This document shows positions 10,923-23,398 of a stretch of 64,000 bases of DNA, in pieces; within the stretch, counting starts at the first letter, position 1, and each line of letters begins with the position of its first letter. Both the position numbers and the translations under genes were made by a program. Under the pieces are notes generated by a model that worked only from the letters and a program-made list of their open reading frames with translations, was not told the DNA's origin and searched no databases. The DNA is from Verpa conica (Eukaryota; Ascomycota; Pezizomycetes; Pezizales; Morchellaceae). The stretch lies in contig JAUFSD010000006.1 in assembly GCA_033030425.1 (NCBI GenBank), positions 434,001 to 498,000 of the forward strand, read 5' to 3'.

Positions 10923-13900
10923 ATTGTGGATAGATAGATGCTAGAAAGTTTGATTTTTTGTTTTAAAATATCTGATGAAGTGATATGATCTTGGGAAAGG
11001 TTTGGGGTAAAATATTCTACGAAAGTTAATGGATTTTCTTGGGACGGTTACAAAAGTACATTTTGTATCTAAAAATTCTTGCCTCTCTTTGACAGTTTCT
11101 TATGGGTGTCCGTGTTCAATAAGGGTCTAGAAAGATACAAATCTACCTATTCACCAAATATAGCTCTCGGCAGTTTGGTCGATTATCTTCAATAGTAGGA
11201 GTCAACGACTCATTGATTATATAAATAAGTGTAAGCAACGTTTTACAGGTTCATTATGATAACGACCGAGTGACGTATTATGTAGTGGTGCTTTAGGGCT
11301 AGGGTTTATACATGCAAGTAGCCGTCAACGTTCAACGCTTATTACAGCCACGCACTCTACACCACACCACCCGCAAGGAACAAAGGAGTAAGGGTCTATT
11401 CGACCCCTTACCATACCAATACTAGTAACAAGAAGAAGTTATCCTAGACATCTAGATCTAAATCCTCTAAGTATATTTCCATGGTTCTGAATCTAAGTAC
11501 CTTCTCACTGATTTAAATAGCAATCTATATTTATACCGAACTAGCTTAGGCGATACATCCCAAAGTTTACTGATCTTTTAGAAGTTCCAGAACTTGTTTC
11601 AAGACTTTACTTATCGGTACTATTTAGGATAGACTAACAATGAATGGGTGGTTGGTCGGTACTTACAGTACGAGCTTGCTGCTAGAATGCATAGAATTGA
11701 GCTGGCCCGCCGACCGAAACCTTCTATGGGGTAGAAAACGAGTAACACTACCTCTCTATTGTTTTACTTGCATAGTGGAGTAAAGTTATTTCTGTGTACT
11801 TATGTTTAGTGATATTCTCTCGTGAACCGATATCCTCAGGAGGCATGGTATTCTGATAACACGAATGAAGAATACCCTTCAGATATTAGGTTTTTCTAGG
11901 TGTACCGCCACCAGCCGTTATCATTTTAGACTGCTTAGCGGTCTCAGATACATATGGCCCTCGTAGTTCTGGTGTATTGAGCTCCCTCTTATCAGACTCA
12001 GCTGGCATGCTGATCTATTTGGACATGATTATCGGAATTTTTTTTTTTTTTTCGTAAGTATAGGGATTTAAATAGGGAACTTACCTGACTGACAATGGTT
12101 TGACTGATAGCTAGTTGAGAAGTTAAAAAACCCAATCGCAGGGCATTCGAGGCAGAATGCTGGCCAAAGCAGATTCTTCAAGGGGTCTTGATTCTCAGAG
12201 CACTCATTACTTTGATTGCTACATGCTATGAAATTAATCCCCGAAATATTAGGAGGGTCTAAGGACCGGGAAAATTTAAATTAAGGATAAGTCATACTGC
12301 TTGGACAGCGTATTAGATACAGAAACTACAGGCAAGTACTTCTTAAAGTGCGGATTCGATCCGAGGAAGCTACATTAATGATTTTTCGACTTGATAGTTT
12401 TACAATAGGGACTGGTAAAGATATACAGTAAGGGTAGGGACGCTTCTTTAACTTATATAACAAGAGCTAATATGGGTGTACACTTGATACAATGTCTAGA
12501 ATCTCCCTGAAAGCTGAAGGGATTACTTCATGTCTGTCAGTAGCAGAACCAGAAGATCCTACTTATTGTGCGAGTGTAACGTTACAATGGTGAATTACTT
12601 TTGACGACAAAATGAACAATTCTTACGGCACCCTAATAATTTACATAAGGATCGGAATATTCAATTTATACCTAATATAAATTAACCGTACTCCAACGCT
12701 ATATCTTTAGGGAATACTTAGGCATTAAATACAAAGTTAGGCCTTATGAAGGATCCTACCTATATCGTCACACTACCAAAGAGTTACAATTGGTGGATCA
12801 TTGGATCATTATAAGTTAATTGGGAATGTAGGTGTTTAAGTTCATATTCGTTAAGATGGTCAGTATGCCCGTGGTGCGGCACGAACTTATTTTAAGTTTT
12901 GATTTAGGTGTGCTGGTATGTTTTATAAGGGTAGGTGGCTAATTATTCTTACTATAGACTTAAACTACCTCCCCTCTGACATTAGAATTTTACACAAGAA
13001 TTCTAGGGGTTTAGAGGATGTCTACGGTAACGACTAAGGACATTAGGAAGCAAAACGCCTGAAGGCCTATCGTACATAAATTACGACATATTATTCAACG
13101 ACTTATTCCAGAACCCTTACACCAGAAAAAAAAGACCTTAATACTTGGAAATTTAAAGCGTCTATTAATATCTGATCTCGAGAGAGGATAAATAGGTACG
13201 TGTCTAGGGACTAATATTATAGTTTTTACTCCAAAATAATGCAGAATCCCTATCAGAGATATCTGATCGCTTGAAATTATACCATATTACTGAAGTAAGA
13301 TAGGCTTGTGATGTTTCTGCCGTTATTGCTCTCAGACCACTGTTTCGCCAACCAATATTCTCCTTCCATACCTCTACCTCTTCTATTAATATTCTTGCTA
13401 TCTCCCTATAGGTTTCCCCCTATTCTTAATATGCCTTGATAATCAATATAAGATTTAAAAAAGGAAGGAAGGAAGCCGCTATTTAGCCATATAGCTTACA
13501 ATGTAGTCTATTACCTGAGTTTAATTTTCTTATTTGATAATTCTAGCTAACTGTGAGTTTTAGTAATGTAGCTGTTACAATTGTCACTAAAGCTACTATC
13601 CTAGGAAAACTAGTAGCAGTAGACCAGACTTAGTTAGGGCATTGAACCCAGACTATTCACGGGATCCCGGCCGCTACACAACTACAGCCGCAAAAACATT
13701 ACCAAACACAGGTACCGCAAGGAACGGCTATAGAATAAATTAGACATGAAGATTTTGGTACATACGTACGGAAATATTATGATAAAAATATAATTCATCT
13801 CCCTGATACTAAACTTTTTTTTTCAAGAAGAACACGTACACGAAGTTTAATATCGGCTAGGCGACCCCACCACAATAAACTTTAATCTACCAATATGAAA

Positions 13901-14377
13901 TCAATAAATTACTACTAAAAGCTTATCTAGGTTCATTTTGTGGTTATAGGTCTCTAGGAAATTTCACTATTTTGACAACACTGAAGGAATCTTGAAATTT
14001 TTGCTAGGATCTTCAAGCTACTATTCTTACTCTATCATTTATATATTAATCATATCTTTGGATAGCAACGTTTAACAAACCCCTTTTCTGAGGGGTAATT
14101 ATAAGTTATGGAAGGCCTAGAAAAAAATCCGTGCTTAACTTAAGTATTCCTCAAACCGTGGGGATCATTGTGTTCCCAAATATCTAGTTGTTTAACTGGG
14201 TATTAGTTGGTAGGTGAATCAATATTTATAGCCTTGTGGGAAGCTGATAATTGTATGATTTTTATTGAAACATATAACATACACTTTGTCTATACAGAAG
14301 AGGATAATGACTGACCTATGGTCATAAAATATTAACTAAATTATTGAAACCCTCTTAATTTCTCTAATTCGCGGGAA
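10923..14377. other. 3.45-kb AT-rich gene-free region
   Basis: No open frame of useful length on either strand, no tRNA and no transposon domain visible. The first about 200 bases are probably the desaturase 3' UTR. The rest is AT-rich with homopolymer runs (for example T16 near 12040) and could be an old, heavily mutated repeat. I could not find matching ends or duplications. Confidence 0.5.
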
Positions 14378-15094
14378 TTAACGCTCCCTCTGCCCAATTG
14401 ATGGCATTGTGGACGCACGTCTCCGGCCGCCTCGGCTACCGCCATCACCGCCGCCATCTTTGCTCTTCCGGTTCAGACGGCTCGTGAACCCTTGGAAGAC
14501 GCCCCTAATTATATCACGCTTGCGCTTCTTCGGAGCCTCCTCTACAGCCTCCCTTCCAAGGTTCGTATCCTCAGGTTCTGGAGAAGATATCCTCTCTTCA
14601 CTATCGTTAGTCCTTTCACCATCATCATTATTATCCACCACCATAGCACGCGCAAACTCTGCGGTGAAAGCAGGATCGCGTGCTGGGGGTCAATTACCAG
14701 GGTACTGGTTGAAATTCTGGGAAGGATCACCTTCGTGACGCGGTTCCTCAGGTTCTAATGTTTGTGGATGTGTATTATATTGACTTTGATCACGCCCCCC
14801 TACAAGCTGCACATATTCGTTTGTTTCCCGACTAGGCTGAGATGTTGTAGCAGGCGTTCTGGTAGGCTGGGTTGTTGATAGTCGCCGTGCAGAAGGCAGC
14901 AACCATTTCCTCTCTTCCTCATCCCAAGACCAACCGCGTCGGTCCAAGATCTCTGTATTGGCGCGTCTACGGTTCGGATACGGCGGATTCCTAGGAATGG
15001 GATTATCATCGTGAATTATAAAGTCCGCTGGGATTCTAGTTCTGTTTTGTCCCCTATTGGTCATTGAGGGGTTATTGCTATTGTGGTCTAACAT
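14378..15094 (-). CDS. Hypothetical Arg/Pro-rich protein, 2 exons, about 225 aa
   Basis: Unrecognised protein. Proposed exons on the minus strand are 15094-14698 and 14658-14378, joined by a 39-nt intron (donor gtaattg, acceptor ccgcag) that keeps the frame. Without the intron the first exon stops after one more codon. An alternative start is the ATG 10 codons downstream. The N-terminal half contains a motif GWSWDEEERKWLLPS (about 54-68). The C-terminal half is acidic, then strongly basic (PKKRKRD, a candidate nuclear localisation signal), then Gly/Arg-rich. No enzymatic domain is seen. The intron is at the short end of this window's range and lacks a clear branch site, so the gene model is tentative. 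Confidence 0.45.
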
Positions 15095-16681
15095 GTTGTT
15101 TGGGCTATTGGGAATATGATGTTGCTGAGTGGTTGGCGCTCAAAACACCCGGGGGGGCGGGGGAGGGCAGGTATTTATACAGTTCGAATTTAAAGACGAC
15201 TGACGTAAAAGTAATTCTCGCTATCGCCGGAATTTTTTTCCCTACCTTGGTGTTTTTCAATCGTTAGTTCACCCGGAAGAGAAAAAAAATATTATGAAGC
15301 AACCCTGCGAAGCTACAACAATGATCTCGGGAGCCGAGTCAAAGTCGTGGCCATAATCCAAACACGGTTTCCGAATCTCAGACCCCTAATCCCTGTAACG
15401 CGTAGTTCATACAAGTCCGCAGTACAACTGTGCCTTACTTGTGCTTCGCAACCTTGGCAAACGAAATTGTAGAATTCCCAGCTGATTTGGTAATATTCTT
15501 TAGGGAGCTCTAACGGCTGTTTCTTGTCATGAAGGCTGTTACCTGAGTGTGGTTCTGATGAAGACTTGCTGCTCGTAGGGTCCTGATTGTGTGTGGTACA
15601 GATGACATATACGTGTAGATCCCCATTTCACCCGTTAACACACTTAGGAATGAGCGTAGAGCCCATAGGCTCTTCGAAAAATCATTTTGGCACAACTGGT
15701 AGAAAATATGAGGAGGCCTTGGTTGTAGATTGGCTCCTAAGTGATGGATCTATATTCAGTGATCTTATGAGCATCGTCTCGGTAATGTCTAGAAAGGCTT
15801 TTAGGTCTATTACACAGTTTAGCAAGTACCGTCAACGAAGATGTAAGGATACAAAGGAAAATGAAGGACCCAGAGGGGTTTGGTTGGTGAAGTACGCAGG
15901 AGGAGGAGCCGGCAAAGATATACGTAGGTCCAAGTAGTAGGAATGAAGCAAGACACCTATAAGACGCGTCTCTTATGTCCCACAACGCGAGCGGGGTAAC
16001 TAAGTGGTTATATGTCAGCAAAGTTTACCCTATAAAGAGCTAAGGAGTTGTAAAGGGTTTGGAGGGGGCTCACCACATGTGTCAGTAGTTGAAAGGGTGG
16101 ATGATTCATAATGACGTGGTGTTCAAAGGATTGTCTGAGAACTAATAATGTTTCAGAGCTGTGGAATTCTCTGCCTAAGGGTTGTGTCAACAGTGGAGAG
16201 CAGAAGGGAGGGTTGAGCAAATTCTACGGACGCGGGAAATGATAATAATGAATATCTTGGCAGAGTAGTGTGTCCGCTGATATAATAAACTTTGAATGTC
16301 AGTTGCCGTAAAGGTCAGCTATCTAAGTGTACAAATGTGGAATTAAGTTCCTGCATCCCAAAAAGTCACTTGACCCGATATATTGAAATGTTTATACAAC
16401 ATTGTTTCATCCAGAAACTTGATAGAGGAGGACTCGAAAAAGTAGCAGTTGATATTTCACCAGTATTCTCCTCCACATCCGGTAGATCTCAACTTTTCTC
16501 AGCAGAGCCATCTTTATCTAGATTTCAAACAAGTGATTACGTAAATTCTTGCATATGAAACTTTACGGCCACCGGTAAGACCACAGCTCACAATCCGTGA
16601 TACGTCCTGGCCGCAACAAAAAAGCAGAAGTCACGAGAATCACCACAAAACCAAAGGGAAAAAAATCACAAAAAGGATGAG
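15095..16681. other. 1.6-kb intergenic region
   Basis: No gene supported. Open frames at 15587-15937 and 16292-16558 are short and show no family features. Confidence 0.45.
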
Positions 16682-16754
16682 TGCTCTGACTCGGAGTTGA
16701 ACCGAGGATCTCAGCATTACTAGTGCTGCGCCTTACCAACTTGGCCACCAGAGC
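16682..16754 (-). tRNA. tRNA-Thr(AGT)
   Basis: A 73-nt cloverleaf on the minus strand. The acceptor GCTCTGG pairs with TCAGAGC (last pair G-T), with discriminator A. The anticodon arm CAGCA-CTAGTAA-TGCTG gives anticodon AGT, and the T arm is CTCGG-TTCAACT-CCGAG. There is no intron. A T5 run follows downstream on the transcribed strand. It is identical to the copy at 39535-39607. Confidence 0.95.
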
Positions 16755-17416
16755 TGGATGGTGCCGTTTAATATTTGTGCAGTATATAGTGGTTGTGGTT
16801 TTGGGCCCTTTTCGGGTCAACACCCTTGACAACAGGGTGCAGTGAAGGACTTAATGCTATAAAATCAGGGGCGTTGCACGTTTAGTTTGGTCTCTTCGAA
16901 TTGTCTGGAATAATAAAGGGGTATGGTCCTATATATATGTCGTATAGTGATGGGGAAAGCTTAAGTAGTCTATAGTGGAAGGGGGATACGATAATGAAAA
17001 GACCTTGACAGTGGGAGGGATCTCTAAATCCTGGACTAGGTGAAAAAATCTCTGAACAGCAACGGAATCCCGGGCTCTGGATTTGTTACTTAGCCCATAA
17101 GCAAGGCCTGTTAGCTTCCTTTTAGGTCCTGGTTCTCAGAGCACTAATATCCCCTATTCCTTGGCTATTGCCTCATAGCATCTAATTTGGGGTGTACTTA
17201 TCTTGCCCAAAGGCCCAAAGTTTATACCCGTAAATTATAGAAACAGACAATAGAATAAAAACTAAAAACTGCTTATTATCAGCTGGGCTAGGGTTTCATG
17301 GTTTAGGGTTATTAAGGCTATCTTAGTTAGGTTTAGGTGTCTTATGATACCTAAGCTTCTTTGCCAAGTCTGCTTGTTTTTTTAGGTAGATTTTTTTGTG
17401 AAACACTCCATGCGAC
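16755..17416. other. Intergenic between two tRNA genes
   Basis: 662 bp without coding signal. It holds telomere-like fragments (ctagggtttcatggtttagggtt, about 17289-17311) just upstream of the tRNA-Phe gene. Confidence 0.45.
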
Positions 17417-17422
17417 GCGATA

Positions 17423-17453
<31 letters not shown>

Positions 17454-17509
17454 TCTTCATTATCCGGGGTGTCATCTGAAGGTCACCCGTTCAATCCGGG
17501 TTTGTCGCA
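17417..17509 (+). tRNA. tRNA-Phe(GAA) with 20-nt intron
   Basis: Mature ends are GCGATAA and TTGTCGC plus A. Anticodon stem TCAGA/TCTGA, anticodon GAA, with a 20-nt intron directly after position 37 (about 17455-17474), the canonical site for nuclear tRNA introns. T arm ACCCG-TTCAATC-CGGGT. The transcript end is followed by a short T-rich run. A second copy at 29313-29406 differs by one extra A in the intron. Confidence 0.95.
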
Positions 17510-19391
17510 TTTCTTTTGTGTATTTCAACCTCTGGGAAGCATTGGGTGGAGTCATAGTGTGTCACTCTTGAAGTACTCTACGGGAAATGTTTGTATGGTT
17601 GTCGGCTCCCGGCGTGGATTACGTATCGCTCCTTCTCTTGTAGTTTGTAACTTCTAAGGTAAACAAATTGCTAGACTTTCAGTCATGAAAATTGAATCAA
17701 GAGGTAATGAAAGGTGCACCCCCATGCAGGAACACGAAATCTAGTTTCAATTCGAGCAGGTACATCGGCTTCGGGTAAAGGATAAGAATTAGTGTCTTAC
17801 GCATGCCCTGCTGTTAATTAAAACCTGTGCTAATAAATACACGGATCGGCCCTAGACAGTTCGGGATACCTAGAAGTTCTTATTCCCGCGCAATATTCGG
17901 CAGGTCGGATTACATGTGACAACATAATACCCAAGTGCTTTAGATCACGTATTATCACTCGTATTCTTATGATCTAAGCGAATAATACTGGTGTCGTAGA
18001 TTTTGTGGTCAGTTAGGGAATTTTATTTTCATAATAATCCAATTTTCCTTCCGTTAGGGTTCTGATTTCCACATGAGGATTGATGTTGAGATAACTTACT
18101 GGTTCTTTTTGGATACTGATCAAGGTTACTGACCGCTGGTATATCAATGCGTTCTCTTGTATGCCGCAAACCTAGATTCTAGAAAAGTCTTGGGCACTGA
18201 CCGCCTGTAGTTATCTGTCGGAGGACTATTGAAGTTAAGGTTATTTAATAAAATCCCCGTTCTATCTATTGTATAGGCTTCCATGAGCCCCACAGAGGGC
18301 AGAAAGAAATCGTCCGAGCACTTCTACAGCATGAATTCTATTTTGATTGAAGCTTTTCATATCAACTATTCCGTCCAAGTTTAGTTAAGTATGTAGTAAC
18401 TTAGTCCAACCCAGTTAGCCCCTTTATAAATTTCTTCCTCCTGGCTTCCATTATTCTGCACCCCCCCCCATCCGCAAAAGGGGAAAACATATCTCTGCCC
18501 ACGCCGTCAGCCAACAGTTCAACGGGCTTCAAATAAAGCACTGGGTTAAAGTTACTCCGGAGCGATCCGGGCCAAAAGGAGTCTATTCTTTCTACTTAGC
18601 TGACATCGCGAGAATAACCGCTCGGCAGGATATTTTCGCGAGGCTCTTGAATGACCGTGCGCTGGAGGAGGTAAAACCATGGTCCGTTGTCTTTCTCAAA
18701 CAGACGACGTTTGAAGCTACCTGGTTCTCTACCAGGGCCGGATAAAACCCCCCCGCCGGAGACCGCCGCTAAGCACCACTTTTTTCTTGCCGACTGGGCA
18801 AGGTCCCGACGACCGAGTCAGCTTCAACTAACAAGATTCCCGATAAATGTGTTTCTGCCGAAAGTGGTAAGTATCCTGGTGAAGTATCATAGCACGCGGG
18901 CTATATAGTGGCGTTTAATTAATCTGATTAGGGTCCGCCTTATTGTTTCGTGATGGAGGATTAGTTATATACACAACTAGCACCCCAGGAACATACGAGG
19001 GGTAAGGAGCTTTCCTGGTCAACCGAATACTGGACTGCACCCTTCAATAAAATTAGTTGCAATTGGTAATGGGGGCGGCTACTTACAATTTGAATGATCG
19101 TGGATATTATTTTTGTAACTTTAACGGGTACCAAAGGGTCCGTGGCTACTTTGATATAAAGATGCCATCTTCCTTCAATTCTGGTTTCCCTTCACCAGCT
19201 TCACCAGCCATTACAGTCCTTAGGTCTCTTCCTCTCGTCGTTTATTTCCTACTTCCAACCGGCTAGGCCGTTCTCTTTCATTACAGTCTATCATTCATTC
19301 AGAGCAGTGCTCTTAGACTATACACTCATTCATTCATTGAACACCAGCCTTTCTTTCTTTCAAGAAATCTAAATATAACAACATATTCACC
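17510..19391. other. 1.9-kb intergenic region upstream of the AA16 gene
   Basis: No gene supported. There is a C9 tract at 18461-18469. The last about 130 bases carry cattcattcattca repeats and a CT-rich leader typical of a highly expressed fungal gene. Confidence 0.45.
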
Positions 19392-20671
19392 ATGAAGACC
19401 TTCGCATCCCTCGCTCTCGCCGTCTCTGGCCTCGTCGCCACCGTCTCTGCTCACGGTTACATTGTTTCTCCTCCCCGCCGTACCCCCGGTGCAGAGATGT
19501 CCGCTGTCTGTGGTAGCACAATCTACAACAACCAAGCCTCAGACAATGCCGGCCCCATTCAATTGCTTATGCAGTCTGCCTCTTCAATTGTCGATGCTGA
19601 TGCTTGCAACTTGTGGCTTTGCAAGGGTTACCAGTTCGCGGACAACAAAGACCAGGTCCAGTCTTATACTCTTGGCCAGACAATTCCCATGGAAGTCAAG
19701 ATCGTCGCTCCCCACACTGGTTATGCCAATGTATCTATCATTGATACCAAGACAAACACCATCAAGGGATCTGAGTTGAAGTCCTGGGATGTGTATGCAT
19801 CTACAGCCACTGGTGTTACTGCGGATGAGACAAACTTCAGCGTTACTATTCCCACTGACTTGACTGGATGTACCACTGCCGGAGGTAATTTACCTATTAC
19901 TCCTAGCCCCCCCCGAAAACCACGTTGAAAAGTCTCAAAAGCTAACTGTTTACAGAGTGTGTTATCCAATGGTACTGGTATGCTCCTCCCTCAGTTGACC
20001 AGGCCTATCAGGGCTGTATCGACTTTGTCATCGCCGACGGAACTGCCGCTACTACAACTGCTGCTGCCACCACCTCTGCTGCTGTCGAGACCACTTCTGC
20101 CGCCGTTGAGACCACTTCTGCTGCCGTCGAGACCACTTCCGCCGCTGTCGAGGTCCCAACAACCACCGAGGCCCCTGTCGAGACCACCTCCGCCGCCGTC
20201 GAGGTCCCCACCACATCCGCCGTTGAGATCCCTACCACATCCGCCGTCGAGGTCCCTACCACCTCTGCCGTCGAAGTTCCCACAACCTCCGCAGCGCCCA
20301 TTGAAACCACTTCGGCCGTTACTGAAGCGCCTACCCAAGTTACTACTTCAGCGGTTATCGTGACTTCTTCTGCCCCGGCTGTGACCACCAAGGTCTCCAC
20401 CAAGGTCTCCACCAAGATCCCCACCACCCTTGTCACCAAGACCCGCTCCAAGACTTCTTCTGTCGCCGTTATTGTTACCAAGACCTCCACATCCGCTGCT
20501 GCCGCCACCACAACTGCTGCGGTTTCTACTGGATGCAGCAAGACTTCAGTCGACTATAACAAGTGCTTGGACGCTGCCAATGTGTGCATCAGGAATGCGC
20601 AGAGCAAGACCGGAGGCGCTGTTGACTTCTCGGCTTGTGATGCCCAGAGGAGTGCTTGCACTATGTGCTAG
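19392..20671 (+). CDS. Secreted AA16-like lytic polysaccharide monooxygenase with C-terminal six-Cys module, 402 aa
   Basis: Predicted copper monooxygenase that oxidatively cleaves polysaccharide, cellulose being the known AA16 target. Exons 19392-19884 and 19956-20671; the 71-nt intron has gctaac before its acceptor. The signal peptide is residues 1-20, leaving His21 (HGYIVSPPRR) as the N-terminal copper ligand. The second histidine is probably H108 in APHTGYANVS. The catalytic domain runs to about residue 190 and its motifs (YNNQASDN, LWLCKGYQF, SYTLGQTI) match my recollection of AA16 rather than AA9. A Thr/Ser/Ala/Val-rich linker with VETTSAA and VPTTSAV repeats spans about 195-355. The last 46 residues are a six-cysteine module (C-x9-C-x6-C-x16-C-x6-C-x2-C) nearly identical to the tail of the AA9 protein 2.7 kb downstream. 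No GPI signal follows it. Confidence 0.88.
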
Positions 20672-23398
20672 ATCCTAGTGGTCTAGCTCAGGGATTTATT
20701 TTCTTTCATTTTCTATTATACAGTATATATACATTTTTTTGTAGTCGGGGAGGTTCCTTGAGGGGGCTTTAAAATAGATATAATTAGAGTAAATATGATG
20801 GATTCATCAAAAACATTTTTTTCCTTGTGCATTTGTGATATGTATTGCGGCTGTGATTATTGAGTAACTCATTAAACTTATAGTCTTAACTGTGATAGTT
20901 TAGTCGAGCTATTGAGGAATGTTCCACTTTTGATATAAGAGTTGAACCCCCTCCAATGTTCTCTAATATGCTTATAGTCGATTTTGTACGCTCTCAATGC
21001 CCATAAAATATCATTGGGTTTGGCATGCTGGAGGCAAAGTTTAGGTAAATTTTTCTCATGTCGCTGGCACCAGTCCTAGATATATCAGTATTCTAGTGAT
21101 AATTTAATTCACTCTCAAGTGTATTGTTCATGTCGAGTAAAGAAACCCGTCGTAATAGATGAATAGTCACCTATCAAAAATCCCACAAGTACCTGTAGCT
21201 AACACCACTCCGTAAATACGACAATCTCTTCAACAAAACACTTCTCTCTTCAGCAACCCCCCGAGCAGTAAACCAAACACAGCATAGTTCTGTATTGACG
21301 AGTGACACGCTATGATCATACGGAACTCGGCAAGAGATCACCAGACTAAATTTATGCATACCCCTAAAATAACCAATGGCGTTTAGCGCGATGAGTAAGT
21401 AATGTATCTGCATAGTTACTTTATTTCAACTAACATCGTTCCCCCAGCCAGCGCCACTGTACTTTAGAATACCGCTGACAACTCACCACTTATCACGGAA
21501 CTTTTCTTCCGCCCTGATCGATGATGTTTCCTCAATTGTAAGAGTATATCGTATCATTAATCAATGATCCAACTAGCAGAGTTCCAACAAGATCTACATC
21601 TTGATGCCGCGGTCGAAGTCCCGTGATAATTGTGAAATAGAGTGTATGGCGCCAGCATTAATAGAACATACTATAAACACCCAACCGCTCGTACTGGAGC
21701 CGAAGGCCACGCTAACTTACTACTGACAGGCCGATTGACGCCACGGCCTAGTATGTTCTAATAGCACTCTACTTTCTACCCCTTGACGTTTTTTTTCTTG
21801 GTATGCCTAGGGGGGTAGAAAATAGAGTACATGCATATATTAAGCGTCTAAGGTTCCAGCGGTTCGATTCGGGAATGACAAGTGGGGTATGCACAACTTA
21901 TCCCCCCCTCATGTATGCAGTTTCCTCCGCTCGCCCTTAAAGGTGCTCGGTAGCCGGTATGCGATTTTTTGTCAGTCGTGACGAGTACTAACTGTATAGT
22001 TGACACCTGAAACTCCTGTAGATCAGTTTCAAACGAACTTGGCCCCGCGCGATTCTCGACTCGACTCAACTCGGCTTCGGGTATTTGGAGGGAGGTCCTA
22101 GGAGAATGGCGCTCGGAGGAAATGCTGACAGCTGAATAATTGTATGTAACCGATACTATTACCAAGAACCTTGGCTATGAGTATGAGGCTGTAAAGTAAT
22201 TTTTTCTCCCCCAAGTACCAATATCTTTCTACAGTACACTCAGATACCAACGCACATATTAGCAATATCAAAGTACCTACCGTATCAGGTCAATAGATAC
22301 TGGCTGTACTTGATTACCTACTGTCTTTGTAAAAATAAATTCGATTATTTTCCCTACCAGGAAAACCTATATACCGCGCACTTTGTATATAGCACCTCGT
22401 AATTATCACCCCACCAGGAGATCCGTTTTTTAGATCGGGAGAGCTGCCGCGCGGCAATAGTAGGTATTGTTATGAATCTACTCCTTCTACAGCCTCCCCA
22501 GGTACGACTTAGCCCGCTCCTGGGAAATATTAAAAAACAATCCTTGCTAAATCTCGGATATAATGATGGGGTAACTAACCTCGAGGGGGCACGGACCCTC
22601 AGGGGTACATACTAAGGAGTCTCAGATCTAGGCCTTAGCACTGTTTCTCGGAGCATTTTAATTGCTAGCAGTGGCAGGGGGGGCCGAAAAGAGAAGAAAA
22701 GAAAATAAAGACACACACAGGACTGACGCAAGAACGGCTCGCTACCAGAAGAACCATAACTTCCAATGGTAAACAGCCGTGAAGAAATTAAGGTGCCAAG
22801 GCCTGAAACCAACTTCGGGGTAATGGCAGACCGCATCTCACTAACATAGTAGAGTGCAGCAGTAACACCACCAAGGAATGCTAGGTTAATAAATTTGAAA
22901 AAGGCTAAGTAAAGTATCCCAGAGGAAGTATTTTTCCGTTAGTACGCGAGCGGTCAATGTGCTAGTGAAACGATATCCAAGAAAAAACACCAAGAGAAAT
23001 TCTCCGTGGGCGGTAGTACGACAGTAGAAGCGTCCTAGAATTACCTTTAATCCATGTCTAGTAGTAACTCTTGGATAATTCTCCTGAACAGTGTTTATCT
23101 GTGCACTCACCTGTTGGATCCTATATAAGATGTTCCCCTCTTCCACAACCTCAGCTTTTCTTCCCCATCGATCATTCGACCTTCATTCACTTCTCACTTC
23201 TGTCCGCTCCTCAGCTTCTTTCCCTTTTCTTTCGGCTTGACGCCTTTCATTTCATTCCCTATTCATTCTAGTGGCCTAGTGTCCTGTCTATCTTTTATTC
23301 TACTACCGTCAATCCACTAGTCGCTGAGCGTCTCACTCACTCACAGAAGATCTTTTTATATTTTTATATTACCAAACCATCAAACACACTCACTCAAA
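20672..23398. other. 2.7-kb spacer between the two LPMO genes
   Basis: No gene supported. The first part is the AA16 3' UTR and the last about 300 bases are the AA9 promoter and CT-rich leader. The middle is AT-rich with no repeat or tRNA that I can defend. Confidence 0.5.
23122..23128 (+). promoter_or_regulatory. TATA box candidate of the AA9 gene
   Basis: TATATAA about 270 bp upstream of the AA9 start codon, followed by a long CT-rich leader (ttcccctcttcc and onward) of the kind seen in strongly expressed fungal genes. The transcription start has not been determined. Confidence 0.4.

Noticed and set aside
19991..20541. Two long Gly/Val-rich minus-strand frames
   Set aside because: Shadows of the Thr/Ser/Ala repeat linker of the AA16-like gene on the other strand.
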